A stretch of DNA of 64,000 nucleotides, taken from assembly GCA_965220825.1 (NCBI GenBank), contig OZ244839.1, forward strand, positions 1,426,001 to 1,490,000. Direction: 5' to 3'. Made by a program: the position numbers and the translations under genes. The notes below the pieces were generated by a model that worked only from the letters and a program-made list of their open reading frames with translations, was not told the DNA's origin and made no database searches. Positions 48,544 through 57,739 of the stretch are shown in pieces. Source of the DNA: G965220825 sp965220825 (GTDB lineage Bacteria > Pseudomonadota > Alphaproteobacteria > UBA828). Position 1 is the first letter of the stretch. The number at the start of each line of letters is the position of its first letter.

Positions 48544-50991
48544 ATGAGCCAGGGGTTTCCCGACCAGGCGCGTGTCGTGATCATCGGCGGCGGGGCGATC
48601 GGATGCGCCACCGCGTACCACTTGGCGAAGCACGGCCGCGAAGACGTCGTCCTGGTGGAGAAGGCCAAGCTCACCTCGGGCTCGACCTGGCATGCGGCCG
48701 GCGCCTTCGCCCAGTTCCGCACCGATCCCAATGCAGGGCGCCTCATGGCCTATGGCGCCGATCTCTATGCCTCGCTCGAGGCCGAGACCGGCCAGGCGAC
48801 CGGCTGGCATCGCACCGGCGGCATGCGGGTCGCATCGAACCGGGACCGGCGGCGCGAATATGAGCGGGCGATCACCACGGCGCGCTCCTTCGGCGTCGAG
48901 ATGGCGTTGATATCGGCGAAGGAAGCGCAGGCGCTCTTCCCCTTCATGACCATCGATCACGTGGACTGCGCGCTCTACATCCCCACCGACGGCGCCCTGA
49001 GCCCGTCGGACACCTGCATGGCCCTCGCCAAAGGGGCGCGCCAATATGGCGCCCGGCTTTTCGAGGACACGCCGGTTACGGGTTTCGAGATCGAGCGTGG
49101 CCGCGTCGCCGCCGTGAGGACGGAGCGCGGCACGATCCGCTGCGAGATCGCGGTGATCTGCTGCGGCATCTGGTCGCGCGAGATCGGACGGCTCGCAGGG
49201 GTAAACGTCCCGATCCAGCCGTCGCATCACTGCTATTTCATCACCGAGCCGATCGAGGGCGTGACCCGGGACCTGCCGACGACGCGGGATCCCGACCTCT
49301 GGCACTATATCCGCGAGGAGGTGGGCGGCCTGCTCGTCGGCCAATACGACCCGGATCCGATCCCGTTTACCGATCCGATCCCCAAGGATCACGAATTCAA
49401 GCTGATGCCCGAGAACCTCGACCACTTCATGCCGCGGCTCGAGGCGCTGCTCGACTGGATCCCCGTTCTCAAGACCGCGGGTATCAAGAGCTGGTTCAAC
49501 GGCCTGGAGTCCTTCACCGAGGACCAGAACCCGGTGATGGGCGAGGCGCCGGAGGTGCGTAACATCTTCGTGAGCGCGGGCTTCAACGCCTATGGCCTCA
49601 CCGGCTGCGGCGGCGCCGGCATGGCGCTCGGCGAGTGGATCTTGAACGGCGAGCCGCCCTACGACATCTGGAGCTTCGATATCCGCCGCTTCGGCGCGTA
49701 CCATCGGGCCGACAGCCAGGTTCTGGTTCGTTCGCTGGAGGGCCAAGGCCGCCACTACACCATCGTCTGGCCCCGGGAGGAGACGAAGGCCGGCCGGCCG
49801 CTCCGGCGCAGCGCGATCTACGACCGGCTCGCGGCAAACCGCGCCTGCTTCGGCGCCAAGTTCGGGTGGGAGCGGCCCAACTGGTTCGCGCCCGCAGGGG
49901 TCGAGCCGGCGGAGATCGACAGCTTCACGCGCCCCCACTGGCATGCGCATGTGGCCCTCGAGCACGCGGCCTGCCGGGATGCGGCCGCTCTCTTCGACGA
50001 ATCGTCCTTCGCCAAGTTCGTCTTGGCCGGGCGCGATGCGGAGGCCTGCCTGCAACGCATTTGCGCTGCCGATGTCGGCAAGCCGCCCGGGCGCATCACC
50101 TACACGCAGATGCTCAACCGCCATGGCGGGATCGAATGCGATCTGACGGTCGCGCGGATCGCCGAGGACTCCTTCTACATCGTGACCGGCACGGGCTTTG
50201 CCACCCACGACTTCGACCACATAAGCCGCCATATCGATCCGGACGCCCACGCCTCGCTGGTGGACGTCACCTCGGCCTATGGCGTGCTCGGCCTGATGGG
50301 GCCGCGCGCACGCGAGATCCTGGCCTCGGTGACCGAGGGCGATGTCCAAGCGGACGCCTTCCCCTTCGGCGCGGTGCGGGAGGTCTATGTGGCCGGCGCG
50401 CCCGTTCGCGCCATGCGCATTACCTTCGTGGGCGAGCTGGGTTGGGAACTGCACGTCCCCACCGACTACATGGTCACGGTCTACGATGCGCTGAAGAGTG
50501 CCGGTGCCCCGCTCGGCCTGCGTGACGCGGGCTACCGAGCGATCGACAGCTTGCGGCTGGAGAAGGGCTACCGTGTCTGGGCGGCGGATATCGGCCCCGA
50601 CTTCAATCCGCTGGAGGCGGGCCTCGGTTTCGCGGTCGCGTTCGACAAGCCCACGCCGTTCATCGGCCAGGACACCCTCCGGAAGCAGCGGGAACGCCCA
50701 CTCACCCGTCGCCTGGTGACGTTCACCATCGCGGACGATCCGGAGGTGCAGCTCTGGGGCCGGGAGACCATCATGCGGAACGGCGAGCGCGTCGGCTGGC
50801 TCGCCTCCGCCGGCTTCGGCCACACCGTCGGCCGGAGTATCGGCATGGGCTATGTGCGAAACCCGGACGGGATCAACGACGACTACCTCCTGAGCGGTAC
50901 ATACGCCCTCGAGGTCGCGACGCGGGAAGTACCGGCCGAGCTCCACCTGCGCCCGCTCTATGACCAAGAGAACGATCGGGTCAGGTCATGA
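48544..50991 (+). CDS. Dimethylglycine/sarcosine dehydrogenase-like FAD and tetrahydrofolate-dependent demethylase
   Basis: 815 residues. N-terminal FAD domain: VVIIGGGAIGCATAYHL (GGGAIG at 15-20) and TSGSTWHAAGAFAQF, with H50 in the position of the histidine that carries covalent FAD in dimethylglycine dehydrogenase. From about residue 430 on lies a GcvT-like aminomethyltransferase domain (LEHAACRDAAALFDESSFAKFVLAG, GVLGLMGPRAREIL, VGELGWELHVP), which transfers the released one-carbon unit to tetrahydrofolate. The pair of domains equals DMGDH and its bacterial relatives. An AGGAGGAAGG site precedes the ATG, and the stop overlaps the kinase start in an ATGA, tying the two functions together. 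Confidence 0.9.
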   Translation: MSQGFPDQARVVIIGGGAIGCATAYHLAKHGREDVVLVEKAKLTSGSTWHAAGAFAQFRTDPNAGRLMAYGADLYASLEAETGQATGWHRTGGMRVASNRDRRREYERAITTARSFGVEMALISAKEAQALFPFMTIDHVDCALYIPTDGALSPSDTCMALAKGARQYGARLFEDTPVTGFEIERGRVAAVRTERGTIRCEIAVICCGIWSREIGRLAGVNVPIQPSHHCYFITEPIEGVTRDLPTTRDPDLWHYIREEVGGLLVGQYDPDPIPFTDPIPKDHEFKLMPENLDHFMPRLEALLDWIPVLKTAGIKSWFNGLESFTEDQNPVMGEAPEVRNIFVSAGFNAYGLTGCGGAGMALGEWILNGEPPYDIWSFDIRRFGAYHRADSQVLVRSLEGQGRHYTIVWPREETKAGRPLRRSAIYDRLAANRACFGAKFGWERPNWFAPAGVEPAEIDSFTRPHWHAHVALEHAACRDAAALFDESSFAKFVLAGRDAEACLQRICAADVGKPPGRITYTQMLNRHGGIECDLTVARIAEDSFYIVTGTGFATHDFDHISRHIDPDAHASLVDVTSAYGVLGLMGPRAREILASVTEGDVQADAFPFGAVREVYVAGAPVRAMRITFVGELGWELHVPTDYMVTVYDALKSAGAPLGLRDAGYRAIDSLRLEKGYRVWAADIGPDFNPLEAGLGFAVAFDKPTPFIGQDTLRKQRERPLTRRLVTFTIADDPEVQLWGRETIMRNGERVGWLASAGFGHTVGRSIGMGYVRNPDGINDDYLLSGTYALEVATREVPAELHLRPLYDQENDRVRS

Positions 50992-51965
50992 CGAAGACCC
51001 CCATCTCGGACGACGACGTCTACAATCTGGTCGGCGCCGCGCGCGGCATGGAGGCGCGCAGCGCCGCCGCGATCGAACGCGCACGCGCCTTGCCGATCTG
51101 GTCGGGCGCGGTCGAGCCCGTCCTGCTGAGCGGCGGCCTCAGCAACATCAATCTGACCGCCGACGACGCCGGCGAGCGCTACGTCATCCGCGTGGGCGAG
51201 GACGAGCCCTTCTTCGGCGTTTCCCGCGCGCACGAACTGCAGGCCTTTCGCGCAGCCCACGCCGCCGGCGTCGCGCCGGAGGTCGTCCACGCGGAGCCCG
51301 GCCTGATGGTGATCCGCTTCATCGAGGGGTCTTCGTGCCTGCCGGCCGACATGCATGAGCCGGCTCGTCTCGCCGAGGCGGCCCAGCTTTTTCGCCGGCT
51401 TCACCGCGAAGCGCACAAGCACCTGGACTCGACGGGCTTCATGTTCTGGCCCTTCCAGCATCACCGTGCGTATATCAGGCTGCTACGGGAGCGCTCGGAC
51501 CGGCTCTTTCCGCGATGGCGCGGTATGCTGGCGGGTCTCGCCCAGGCGAACGACGCGTTGGAGCGCATCATCGGCCCGGCGGCCGTCGTCTTCGGCCATA
51601 ACGATCTCAACCCGCAGAACATCATGGACGACGGCGAGCGTCTCTGGTTCGTCGACTGGGAGTTCGGCGGGTTCGCCCCGGATCTCTTCGACCTCGGCGT
51701 CCTTGCCATGAATATCGAGATCAGGCCGGACGAGATCGACCCCTATCTCGAGGCCTATTTCGAGACGCCGGCCACCGACGAGCGGCGCCACCGCTTCGCC
51801 GCCGCGACCGTCCTTGCCGCGATCCGCGAGACCACCTGGAGCATGGTCTCCGAGGTGATGGACAAGCCCATCGACTTCGACTTTCGAATCTACTCGACGA
51901 TGAACGCAGACCGCTATGAGCGGATGTACGCCGAGTTTCGCGACACCTACGGCGCCTTGACGTAG
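50988..51965 (+). CDS. Choline/ethanolamine-kinase-like phosphotransferase (APH family)
   Basis: 325 residues. Protein-kinase-like small-molecule kinase: a glycine-rich start (LLSGGLSNINLTADDAGERYVIRVG, with the ATP-binding region), then the catalytic Brenner motif VVFGHNDLNPQNIMD and the metal-binding VDWEFGGFAPDLFDLG. This resembles choline, ethanolamine and related amino-alcohol kinases more than antibiotic kinases. It is coupled translationally to the demethylase gene, so its substrate is probably an amino alcohol in the same pathway (inference). Confidence 0.85.
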   Translation: MTKTPISDDDVYNLVGAARGMEARSAAAIERARALPIWSGAVEPVLLSGGLSNINLTADDAGERYVIRVGEDEPFFGVSRAHELQAFRAAHAAGVAPEVVHAEPGLMVIRFIEGSSCLPADMHEPARLAEAAQLFRRLHREAHKHLDSTGFMFWPFQHHRAYIRLLRERSDRLFPRWRGMLAGLAQANDALERIIGPAAVVFGHNDLNPQNIMDDGERLWFVDWEFGGFAPDLFDLGVLAMNIEIRPDEIDPYLEAYFETPATDERRHRFAAATVLAAIRETTWSMVSEVMDKPIDFDFRIYSTMNADRYERMYAEFRDTYGALT

Positions 51966-52006
51966 CGGAGAGATCGGCCGACGGCCGGGGCGGTACGCAC
52001 CGCCCT

Positions 52007-52792
52007 CTAATAGACGGCGAGGCCGGCGCAGACGTTGATCGCCTGGCCGGTCACGTAGCGGCCGGGCTCGCCTGCGAGGTAGACGGCCATCTCGGCGATC
52101 GCGGTCGGCGGGATCAGGGCGCCCAGCATGTTGGTGCGCATGCTCTCGTCATAGACCTTCTCGTAAGGCTCGCCGAGATCGCGCGCCATGTTCTCGTGCA
52201 GCTCGACCGCCATCTTGGTCTCGACCCAGCCGGGACAGATGGCGTTGACCCGAATATCGTGCTCGCCCATCTCGGCGGCGAGGCAGCGCACGAAGCCGAC
52301 CAGCCCGTGTTTCGTCGCATTGTAGGCGGTCCACTCCGCGTCCGCGGTCTTCGCATTGGTCGACGCGTTGAAGAGCTGCACGCCGCCCGCGCCCCCGGCG
52401 ATCATCGCCGGCAGCGTGTGCTTGGAGACCAGGTACGGCGCCTTCAGGTTGACGGCCATGATCCGGTCCCACATGGCTTCGTCCATGTCGACGACCTTGG
52501 CATAGTCGGCGACGCCTGCGTTGTTCACGACCACATCGATGCCGCCCAGCCTCTCGATGGCGGTCTTGCACATCGCTTCGATGGCGGCGGGCTCGGTCAG
52601 GTCGGCCGGTGCGGCAAAGGCCTTGCCGCCGCCCTCGGCGATGGCCGCGAGAGTCTCCGCCGCCCGCGCCTCGCTCCGCGCATGCACCGCGACCGTCGCG
52701 CCTTCCCGCGCATAGGCCTCGGCGATCGCGCGTCCGATACCGCTCGCGGCACCTGTAACCAATGTACGCTTGCCTTCCAGACCGACGTTCAT
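52007..52792 (-). CDS. Short-chain dehydrogenase/reductase
   Basis: 261 residues from the ATG at 52792 with GGAGAG upstream; the frame continues left of this without conserved sequence. SDR features: TGAASGIGRAIAEAYA (residues 13-28), VVNNAGVADYAKV, catalytic Ser in FNASTNAK and Tyr-x3-Lys in TAYNATKHGLVGF. It resembles 3-oxoacyl-ACP/3-hydroxybutyrate-type SDRs. It sits 29 bases after livF on the same strand, as the last gene of the transporter operon, and is convergent with the kinase gene, so it likely oxidises an alcohol in the same pathway. Confidence 0.88.
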   Translation of the reverse strand: MNVGLEGKRTLVTGAASGIGRAIAEAYAREGATVAVHARSEARAAETLAAIAEGGGKAFAAPADLTEPAAIEAMCKTAIERLGGIDVVVNNAGVADYAKVVDMDEAMWDRIMAVNLKAPYLVSKHTLPAMIAGGAGGVQLFNASTNAKTADAEWTAYNATKHGLVGFVRCLAAEMGEHDIRVNAICPGWVETKMAVELHENMARDLGEPYEKVYDESMRTNMLGALIPPTAIAEMAVYLAGEPGRYVTGQAINVCAGLAVY

Positions 52793-52821
52793 GGCTCTCT
52801 CCCCAAAGTTCCCGACATCGT

Positions 52822-53532
52822 CTAGGCGACGCCGAGATATGTGTGTTGAACTTTGTCGTTCGCGCGCAAATCCGCCGCCGGGCCTTCGAGAACGATCCGC
52901 CCCGTCTCCATCACGTAGCCTTTTTGCGCAAGAGCAAGCGCAAGGCGGGCGTTCTGCTCGACCAGCACGATGGTCCGCTTTTCCGTATGCAGTGCGCGGA
53001 TGATACGCGCGATTTCGCGGCACATGATGGGCGAGAGCCCGAGCGAGGGCTCGTCCATCAGGATCACGTTGGGCCTCGACATCAGTGCGCGGCCCATGGC
53101 GAGCATCTGCTGCTCGCCGCCGGAAAGCGTGCCGGCGAGCTGGTTCGCGCGCTCCAGCAAGCGCGGGAACCGCTCGAAAACATCGTCGAAATCCGCCCGC
53201 ACGCCGTCCGAGCTCTTGCGCAGAAAAGCGCCCATCTCCAGGTTCTCGCGTACCGTCATCATGGGGAAGACGCGCCGCCCCTCGGGCACGTGCGCGATGC
53301 CGAGGCCTGCGATCTTCTCCGGCGAGGCGTCGTTGATGCGCGCACCCTCGAGGCGGATCTCGCCACCGCTCAGACGCTCGAGGCCCGAGATCGCCCGCAA
53401 TGTGGTGGATTTGCCCGCGCCGTTGGCCCCGATCAGGGTGACGATACTCCCCTCTTCGACACCGATGGAAATGCCCCTGACGGCTTCGATCTTGTTGTAG
53501 CGGACCGATATGTTTTCGAGTTCAAGCAGCAA
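52822..53532 (-). CDS. livF: Branched-chain amino acid/amide-type ABC transporter ATP-binding protein LivF
   Basis: 236 residues. Walker A GANGAGKSTT, Q-loop and the LivF-type GIAHVPEGRRVFPMMTVRENL, signature LSGGEQQMLAMGRALM, Walker B VILMDEPSLGLSP and H-loop VLVEQNA. The start appears to be TTG at 53532, overlapping livG by 11 bases. It works with LivG as the heterodimeric ATPase of this importer. Confidence 0.92.
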   Translation of the reverse strand: MLLELENISVRYNKIEAVRGISIGVEEGSIVTLIGANGAGKSTTLRAISGLERLSGGEIRLEGARINDASPEKIAGLGIAHVPEGRRVFPMMTVRENLEMGAFLRKSSDGVRADFDDVFERFPRLLERANQLAGTLSGGEQQMLAMGRALMSRPNVILMDEPSLGLSPIMCREIARIIRALHTEKRTIVLVEQNARLALALAQKGYVMETGRIVLEGPAADLRANDKVQHTYLGVA

Positions 53533-54307
53533 AATCGTCGTCTCCCAAGATATCGTCCGAGCCGAGATAGGCCTCGATCACCGCCGGGTTCGAAACGATT
53601 TCCGCCGGCGTGCCCTCCGTCAGCTTCTTCCCGAAATTGAGGACGGTGATGTATTCGCAAAGCCCCATCACGGTCTTCATGTCGTGCTCGACCAGCAGGA
53701 TCGTGATGTTCCATTCGTTGCGCAGCTTTCGAATGATTTCGGCCATGCGCTCCGTTTCGGCCGAGTTCATTCCGGCAACCGGCTCGTCCAGCATGAGGAT
53801 GCGGGGTTCCGTGGCCAGCGCCATCGCGATGCCGAGCGCGCGCTGATGGCCGTGGGAGAGGTTGGGCGCGAGCTCGTCCCTGAACGCGCCGAGCCCGATG
53901 AAGTCGAGAATCTCCAGCGCCCGCGCCTCGTTGGTCTTCTCCATGCTGCGCGCCGTGCCGACGATCGCGCCGAACAGGCTCTCCCGCGCATGCAGATGGC
54001 GTGCGATCGACACGTTCTCCCGCACGGTGAAGTCGCTGAACATCGCCGAGCGCTGGAAGGTCCGCACCCCTCCCTTGCCGGCGATGCGGCTCGGGCGCAG
54101 GCCGGTGAGCTTGTCGCCATCGAGGAATACACCACCCGAGGTCGGCCGGTGCGTGCCCGAGAGGATGTTGAAGAGCGTGGTCTTGCCCGCGCCGTTGGGC
54201 CCGATGATCCCGCGGATTTCGCCTTCCTCCACCGTCATGTCGAGATCGGAAATGGCGAGCAGGCCGCCGAAGCGCTTGCTGAGTTTCCGGACCTCGAGAA
54301 GCGGCAC
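53522..54307 (-). CDS. livG: Branched-chain amino acid/amide-type ABC transporter ATP-binding protein LivG
   Basis: 261 residues from a GTG at 54307 with AGGAG upstream. Walker A GPNGAGKTTLFNILSG, LivG-type insertion GVRTFQRSAMFSDFTVRENV, signature LSHGHQRALGIAMALA, Walker B ILMLDEPVAGMNSAE and H-loop LLVEHDMKTVMG. The signature begins LSHGHQ rather than LSYGQQ, a normal LivG variation. The gene is 11 bases downstream of livM. Confidence 0.92.
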   Translation of the reverse strand: MPLLEVRKLSKRFGGLLAISDLDMTVEEGEIRGIIGPNGAGKTTLFNILSGTHRPTSGGVFLDGDKLTGLRPSRIAGKGGVRTFQRSAMFSDFTVRENVSIARHLHARESLFGAIVGTARSMEKTNEARALEILDFIGLGAFRDELAPNLSHGHQRALGIAMALATEPRILMLDEPVAGMNSAETERMAEIIRKLRNEWNITILLVEHDMKTVMGLCEYITVLNFGKKLTEGTPAEIVSNPAVIEAYLGSDDILGDDDFAA

Positions 54308-54318
54308 GTCTCCGGCTC

Positions 54319-55362
54319 CTATGTTCGGGACACGAAGGTCGTGAGCCAGGCGCGCAGGCGCGCATATTGCTGCCCCGGCGGCGTGCGCAGCGCGCGACCG
54401 ACCCTGGGGAACAGGCTCTCGAGCCCGCCCGGCAGGAAGATGAGGAAGAAGATCAGCACGGCGCCGAACATCAGCGGCCGCCATTCCAGCAGCGGCCGGC
54501 TCCATTCGAAGGCGACGGTCACCACGACCAATCCCACGATCGGCCCCCAGAAAGTGGCCGTACCGCCAACCACCACCCAGATGATCAGATAGATCATCGT
54601 GGTCAGGTCGAAGTTGCGCGGGTCGATGGCCCCCATCCGGTAGGCCAGAAGCGCCCCGGCGATTCCTGCGAAGAACGAGCCCGTGATGAAGGCGAGGCTC
54701 CGGTAGCGGGCGACGTCGATGCCGACGCATTCGGCCAGGAGGTCGTCGCTGTGGATCGACTTCCAGGCGTTTCCGAGACGCGACTTGTCCAGCCGCCACA
54801 TGATGAAGACGGCGGCAAGCATGACGATGAAGCAGGTGAAGTAGAAGGGCACCGGCGGCGACAGCCTGAGTCCGACGATCTCCGGCGAGGGAATGTTGAT
54901 GATGCCCCGCGTGCCGCCGAACGGAAATTGCACCTTCACCCAGATCAGCCGCACCAGCTCGCCCATGGCGAAGGAGGCGATGAAGAAGCCGAAGCCCGCG
55001 GTCCGCAGCAGCGGCACGATGAAGGCGGCGCCCACGATCGCGGCGGTGATTCCGGCCATGGGCACGACGACACCGAAGGGGAGCCCCGCATGCTTCGCGA
55101 TCAGCGCCGCGCCGTAGGCGCCTGCGCCCATCAGCACCACATGGGCGAAGCTCCAGTCTCCGGTGGTGGTGATGAGGCGGTAGCTCGTCACCATGATGAC
55201 GTTGATGAAGAAGACGATGGCGAGCTCGCGGTGGTAGGGCTTCAACTCGAAGCCGAGCACGCAAAGGACGGCGAGCACGGCGACGAGCAAGAGCAGCGGC
55301 GCGAACCGCCGCGGCGCGGCGGACATCCAGCCCGCTCTCGCCACTTCGTCAGGCGCGCTCAC
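54319..55362 (-). CDS. livM: Branched-chain amino acid/amide-type ABC transporter permease LivM
   Basis: About 347 residues from a GTG at 55362; a TTG two codons earlier and an ATG at 55326 are alternatives. Around ten hydrophobic helices, with LivM landmarks LITTTGDWSFAHVVLMGAGAYGAALIA and SDDLLAECVGIDVARYRSLAFITGSFFAGIAGALLAYRMGAIDP. It overlaps the livH end. Forms the transmembrane channel with LivH. Confidence 0.9.
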   Translation of the reverse strand: MSAPDEVARAGWMSAAPRRFAPLLLLVAVLAVLCVLGFELKPYHRELAIVFFINVIMVTSYRLITTTGDWSFAHVVLMGAGAYGAALIAKHAGLPFGVVVPMAGITAAIVGAAFIVPLLRTAGFGFFIASFAMGELVRLIWVKVQFPFGGTRGIINIPSPEIVGLRLSPPVPFYFTCFIVMLAAVFIMWRLDKSRLGNAWKSIHSDDLLAECVGIDVARYRSLAFITGSFFAGIAGALLAYRMGAIDPRNFDLTTMIYLIIWVVVGGTATFWGPIVGLVVVTVAFEWSRPLLEWRPLMFGAVLIFFLIFLPGGLESLFPRVGRALRTPPGQQYARLRAWLTTFVSRT

Positions 55363-56218
55363 GGCCAAGGAGACCCTGCGGGCGGACGATCAGCGTGACG
55401 GCCATAAAGCCCACGCCCACCATCGTCGCGATCAGGTTATCCGTCACGGTGGTCACGAAGGTGTGGATGAAGCCCAGGATGACGGCCGCCAGGATGGCGC
55501 CCTCGATGCTGGCCATCCCACCGACGATGACGACCACGAAGGCGATCAGAATGACGCCGTGGCCCATATAGGGCGTGACGGAATGGATCGGCGCCATCAA
55601 GGCGCCTGCGAGCCCCGCGGAGGCGCCGGCGAGCGCCATTGCGAGCGCCGTCATGTGGCTGGTGCGGATGCCCTGCAGCGCGGCGATTTCCGGATCCTGC
55701 GCGCAGGCGCGCAGCGCCTTGCCCAGCTTTACTCGATAGAGGAAGAAACGCAGCGCCAGCAGCATCGCGAACGCGCAGGGGATGACGATCAGGCGCTGCC
55801 AGCCGATGGTGGCATCGCCCAGATCGGCGGCACCCATATAGGGCGTCGGAATGCTCTTGGCGATCCCGACGCCCCAGATTTGTCCCGCGAGTACTTGCAG
55901 GATGAATGCGAGCCCGGCCGTCGCCATGAAGCCTGCCAGGATGTTCTTGCGCGTCGGTCGGAAGATTAGGCGCTCCGCAACCAGCCCGAACAGGGCCACG
56001 ATCGGAATCGCCAGGATGACCGCGAGCGGAAATGGCAGGCCGACGAGCGCATAGAGGACGTAGACGCAATAGGCGCCGACCATGAAGAACTCGCCATGAG
56101 CGAAGTTCGCCATCTTCATGACGCCGAAAGCGAGCGCGAGACCGACCGCCACGAGCGCATAGATCGACGACGCCACCACGGCGTTCAGAAGCGTCTGGAT
56201 CAGGGTGGCGGCGTCCAT
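55349..56218 (-). CDS. livH: Branched-chain amino acid/amide-type ABC transporter permease LivH
   Basis: 289 residues with about eight helices. LivH landmarks: ALVAVGLALAFGVMKMANFAHGEFFMVGAY near the N-terminus and ALALAGASAGLAGALMAPIHSVTPYMGHGVILIAFVVVIVGGMASIEGA near the C-terminus. It is the first permease after the binding-protein gene, separated by 124 bases that contain a hairpin. Confidence 0.92.
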   Translation of the reverse strand: MDAATLIQTLLNAVVASSIYALVAVGLALAFGVMKMANFAHGEFFMVGAYCVYVLYALVGLPFPLAVILAIPIVALFGLVAERLIFRPTRKNILAGFMATAGLAFILQVLAGQIWGVGIAKSIPTPYMGAADLGDATIGWQRLIVIPCAFAMLLALRFFLYRVKLGKALRACAQDPEIAALQGIRTSHMTALAMALAGASAGLAGALMAPIHSVTPYMGHGVILIAFVVVIVGGMASIEGAILAAVILGFIHTFVTTVTDNLIATMVGVGFMAVTLIVRPQGLLGRERA

Positions 56219-56297
56219 AGGACCGGGCTCGGAGAGACGGTCTCCGGACTAGCGGGAGGCCGTTGGGCCGTAGCGTGTCACCGGATCGGGAAATGCG

Positions 56298-56330
56298 GGG
56301 CGGGCGAACATGTCCGTATATCGCCCGCCC
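56298..56330 (-). terminator. Hairpin between the binding-protein gene and livH
   Basis: GGGCGGGCGA (56298-56307) is the exact reverse complement of TCGCCCGCCC (56321-56330), with a 13-base loop. It lies 13 bases past the binding-protein stop. No U-run follows on the minus strand, so it is more likely an mRNA-stabilising or attenuating stem than a full terminator. Confidence 0.5.
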
Positions 56331-56342
56331 GCTTGCACATGC

Positions 56343-57653
56343 CTATTGGCGCTGATCCCACATCTGACCGCGATCCCGCACATGGGCGATGATCGTGTCT
56401 TTGTGGGCGTCGAACCACGGTTCGAAACGCATCATGGAGACGATGCGCTTACAGTTGCAGTCGGCGTCGAAGACGGTGGTCGGGATCGGATGAGACATCA
56501 TGTTCTTGATGCCCCACATGTCTTCGCCCGAGATCAGGGCCGGCCCCTCGATCGTCATGATAGCCTTCTCGGCGCGGATGGCCTCCAGCAATGCGTCGGG
56601 ATCGAAGCTGCTCGCCTTCTCGGCGCCGTGCAGATAGACCTGAACGATTGGCATGTAGAGCCAATCGATGCCGGTCATCGGCGCGTTCACGTCCTCCGGC
56701 GCCCCGTCGCCGAAACGGACCTGCCAGTCGTCGACGAACTGGCTCTGCATCGAGGGGTTGCCCCACCATGGGTCGTCCATGGTGGGATAGCTGTCATAGC
56801 CGCCGACTTTCGCGGCCCACTCCGGCGGTACCTTCTGCAGCACCGATTCCCACTCGATATAGTTCGCGTTGACGGGTCCTTCGAAGCCCTGCAGATAGAG
56901 CTGCTCCATCACCAGCGGGATGAAATCGGGCCAGGTGATGTTGAGCGCCACGGCATCGGGATTCGTCGCGAGCAACGCGGTGACGACCGGTGCGAAATCG
57001 GTGGTCTCGGGCGAGAAATGCTCGTCATAGACGATCTCCCATCCCGCTGCCTTGGCGGCGCCGACTTCCCAGGCCTGGCCGACGAACGCGGTCGCGTCTT
57101 CCTGCGAGATGACGCCATAGGTCTTGAGATCGGGATTGATGTTCTTGATATAGAGCGGGCGCATCATCTCGCCACGCGGGAACGAATCCTCACCCGCGAT
57201 CACATAGGGGCGATTGGGGTTGATGTCGGTGGATGCGAGCGGCGCATAGAACACGCCGTTGTCCATCAGAAACGGAATCTGGGAATCACCGGTTGTGCCG
57301 CCGACACCGAGGACGATCTTGACGTCGTTTTCGAAGACGAGCTGCTTCGCGCCCTGTAGCGCCTTGCTCGGCACATATTCGTTGTCGAACTGGTGAATCT
57401 CGAGCGGATGGCGCGTATCGCCGACCAGGAGCCCGCCATCCGCATTGACCCAGTCGGCCAGAATCTTCAGCCCGGTGAGCCCGGGAAGACCCCAGCCCGC
57501 GACCGGACCGGACAGCGGCGCGTTGAAGCCGATGCCGATAGGATCGCCGGTCTCCTCTTCGGCGGTTGCGGCGGAGAACGTCCCGAATGCGAAAACGCCG
57601 GCAGCGGCTAACAATCCAACGTTGCGAAGCGCACTTCTACCGAGCGACCTCAT
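56343..57653 (-). CDS. Liv-type ABC transporter substrate-binding protein
   Basis: 436 residues from MRSLGRSALRN, with GGGAGACATC before the ATG; an in-frame start 81 bases upstream is less plausible. A signal peptide runs to about residue 31 (FSAATAEEE). The mature part has the two-lobe type I periplasmic fold: IGIGFNAPLSGPVAGWGLPGLTGLKILADWVNADGG and VLGVGGTTGDSQIPFLMDNGV. First gene of the five-gene importer operon. Its long intervening loops differ from LivJ, so the ligand is probably not leucine; the neighbouring genes suggest a methylated amine or amino alcohol. Confidence 0.88.
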   Translation of the reverse strand: MRSLGRSALRNVGLLAAAGVFAFGTFSAATAEEETGDPIGIGFNAPLSGPVAGWGLPGLTGLKILADWVNADGGLLVGDTRHPLEIHQFDNEYVPSKALQGAKQLVFENDVKIVLGVGGTTGDSQIPFLMDNGVFYAPLASTDINPNRPYVIAGEDSFPRGEMMRPLYIKNINPDLKTYGVISQEDATAFVGQAWEVGAAKAAGWEIVYDEHFSPETTDFAPVVTALLATNPDAVALNITWPDFIPLVMEQLYLQGFEGPVNANYIEWESVLQKVPPEWAAKVGGYDSYPTMDDPWWGNPSMQSQFVDDWQVRFGDGAPEDVNAPMTGIDWLYMPIVQVYLHGAEKASSFDPDALLEAIRAEKAIMTIEGPALISGEDMWGIKNMMSHPIPTTVFDADCNCKRIVSMMRFEPWFDAHKDTIIAHVRDRGQMWDQRQ

Positions 57654-57739
57654 GATGTCTCCCTTTCCTCCCAAACACTTCCTTATCAGCCGGAAGCTCT
57701 TTCGAAGCATAGCCGCGCCGAATCGGGCATTCAAGCGAG

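Noticed and set aside
47425..50967. Minus-strand open frame of 1180 codons spanning two divergent genes
   Set aside because: It covers the antisense of the demethylase gene, the divergent gap and an alternative frame of two other genes; no domain is visible.
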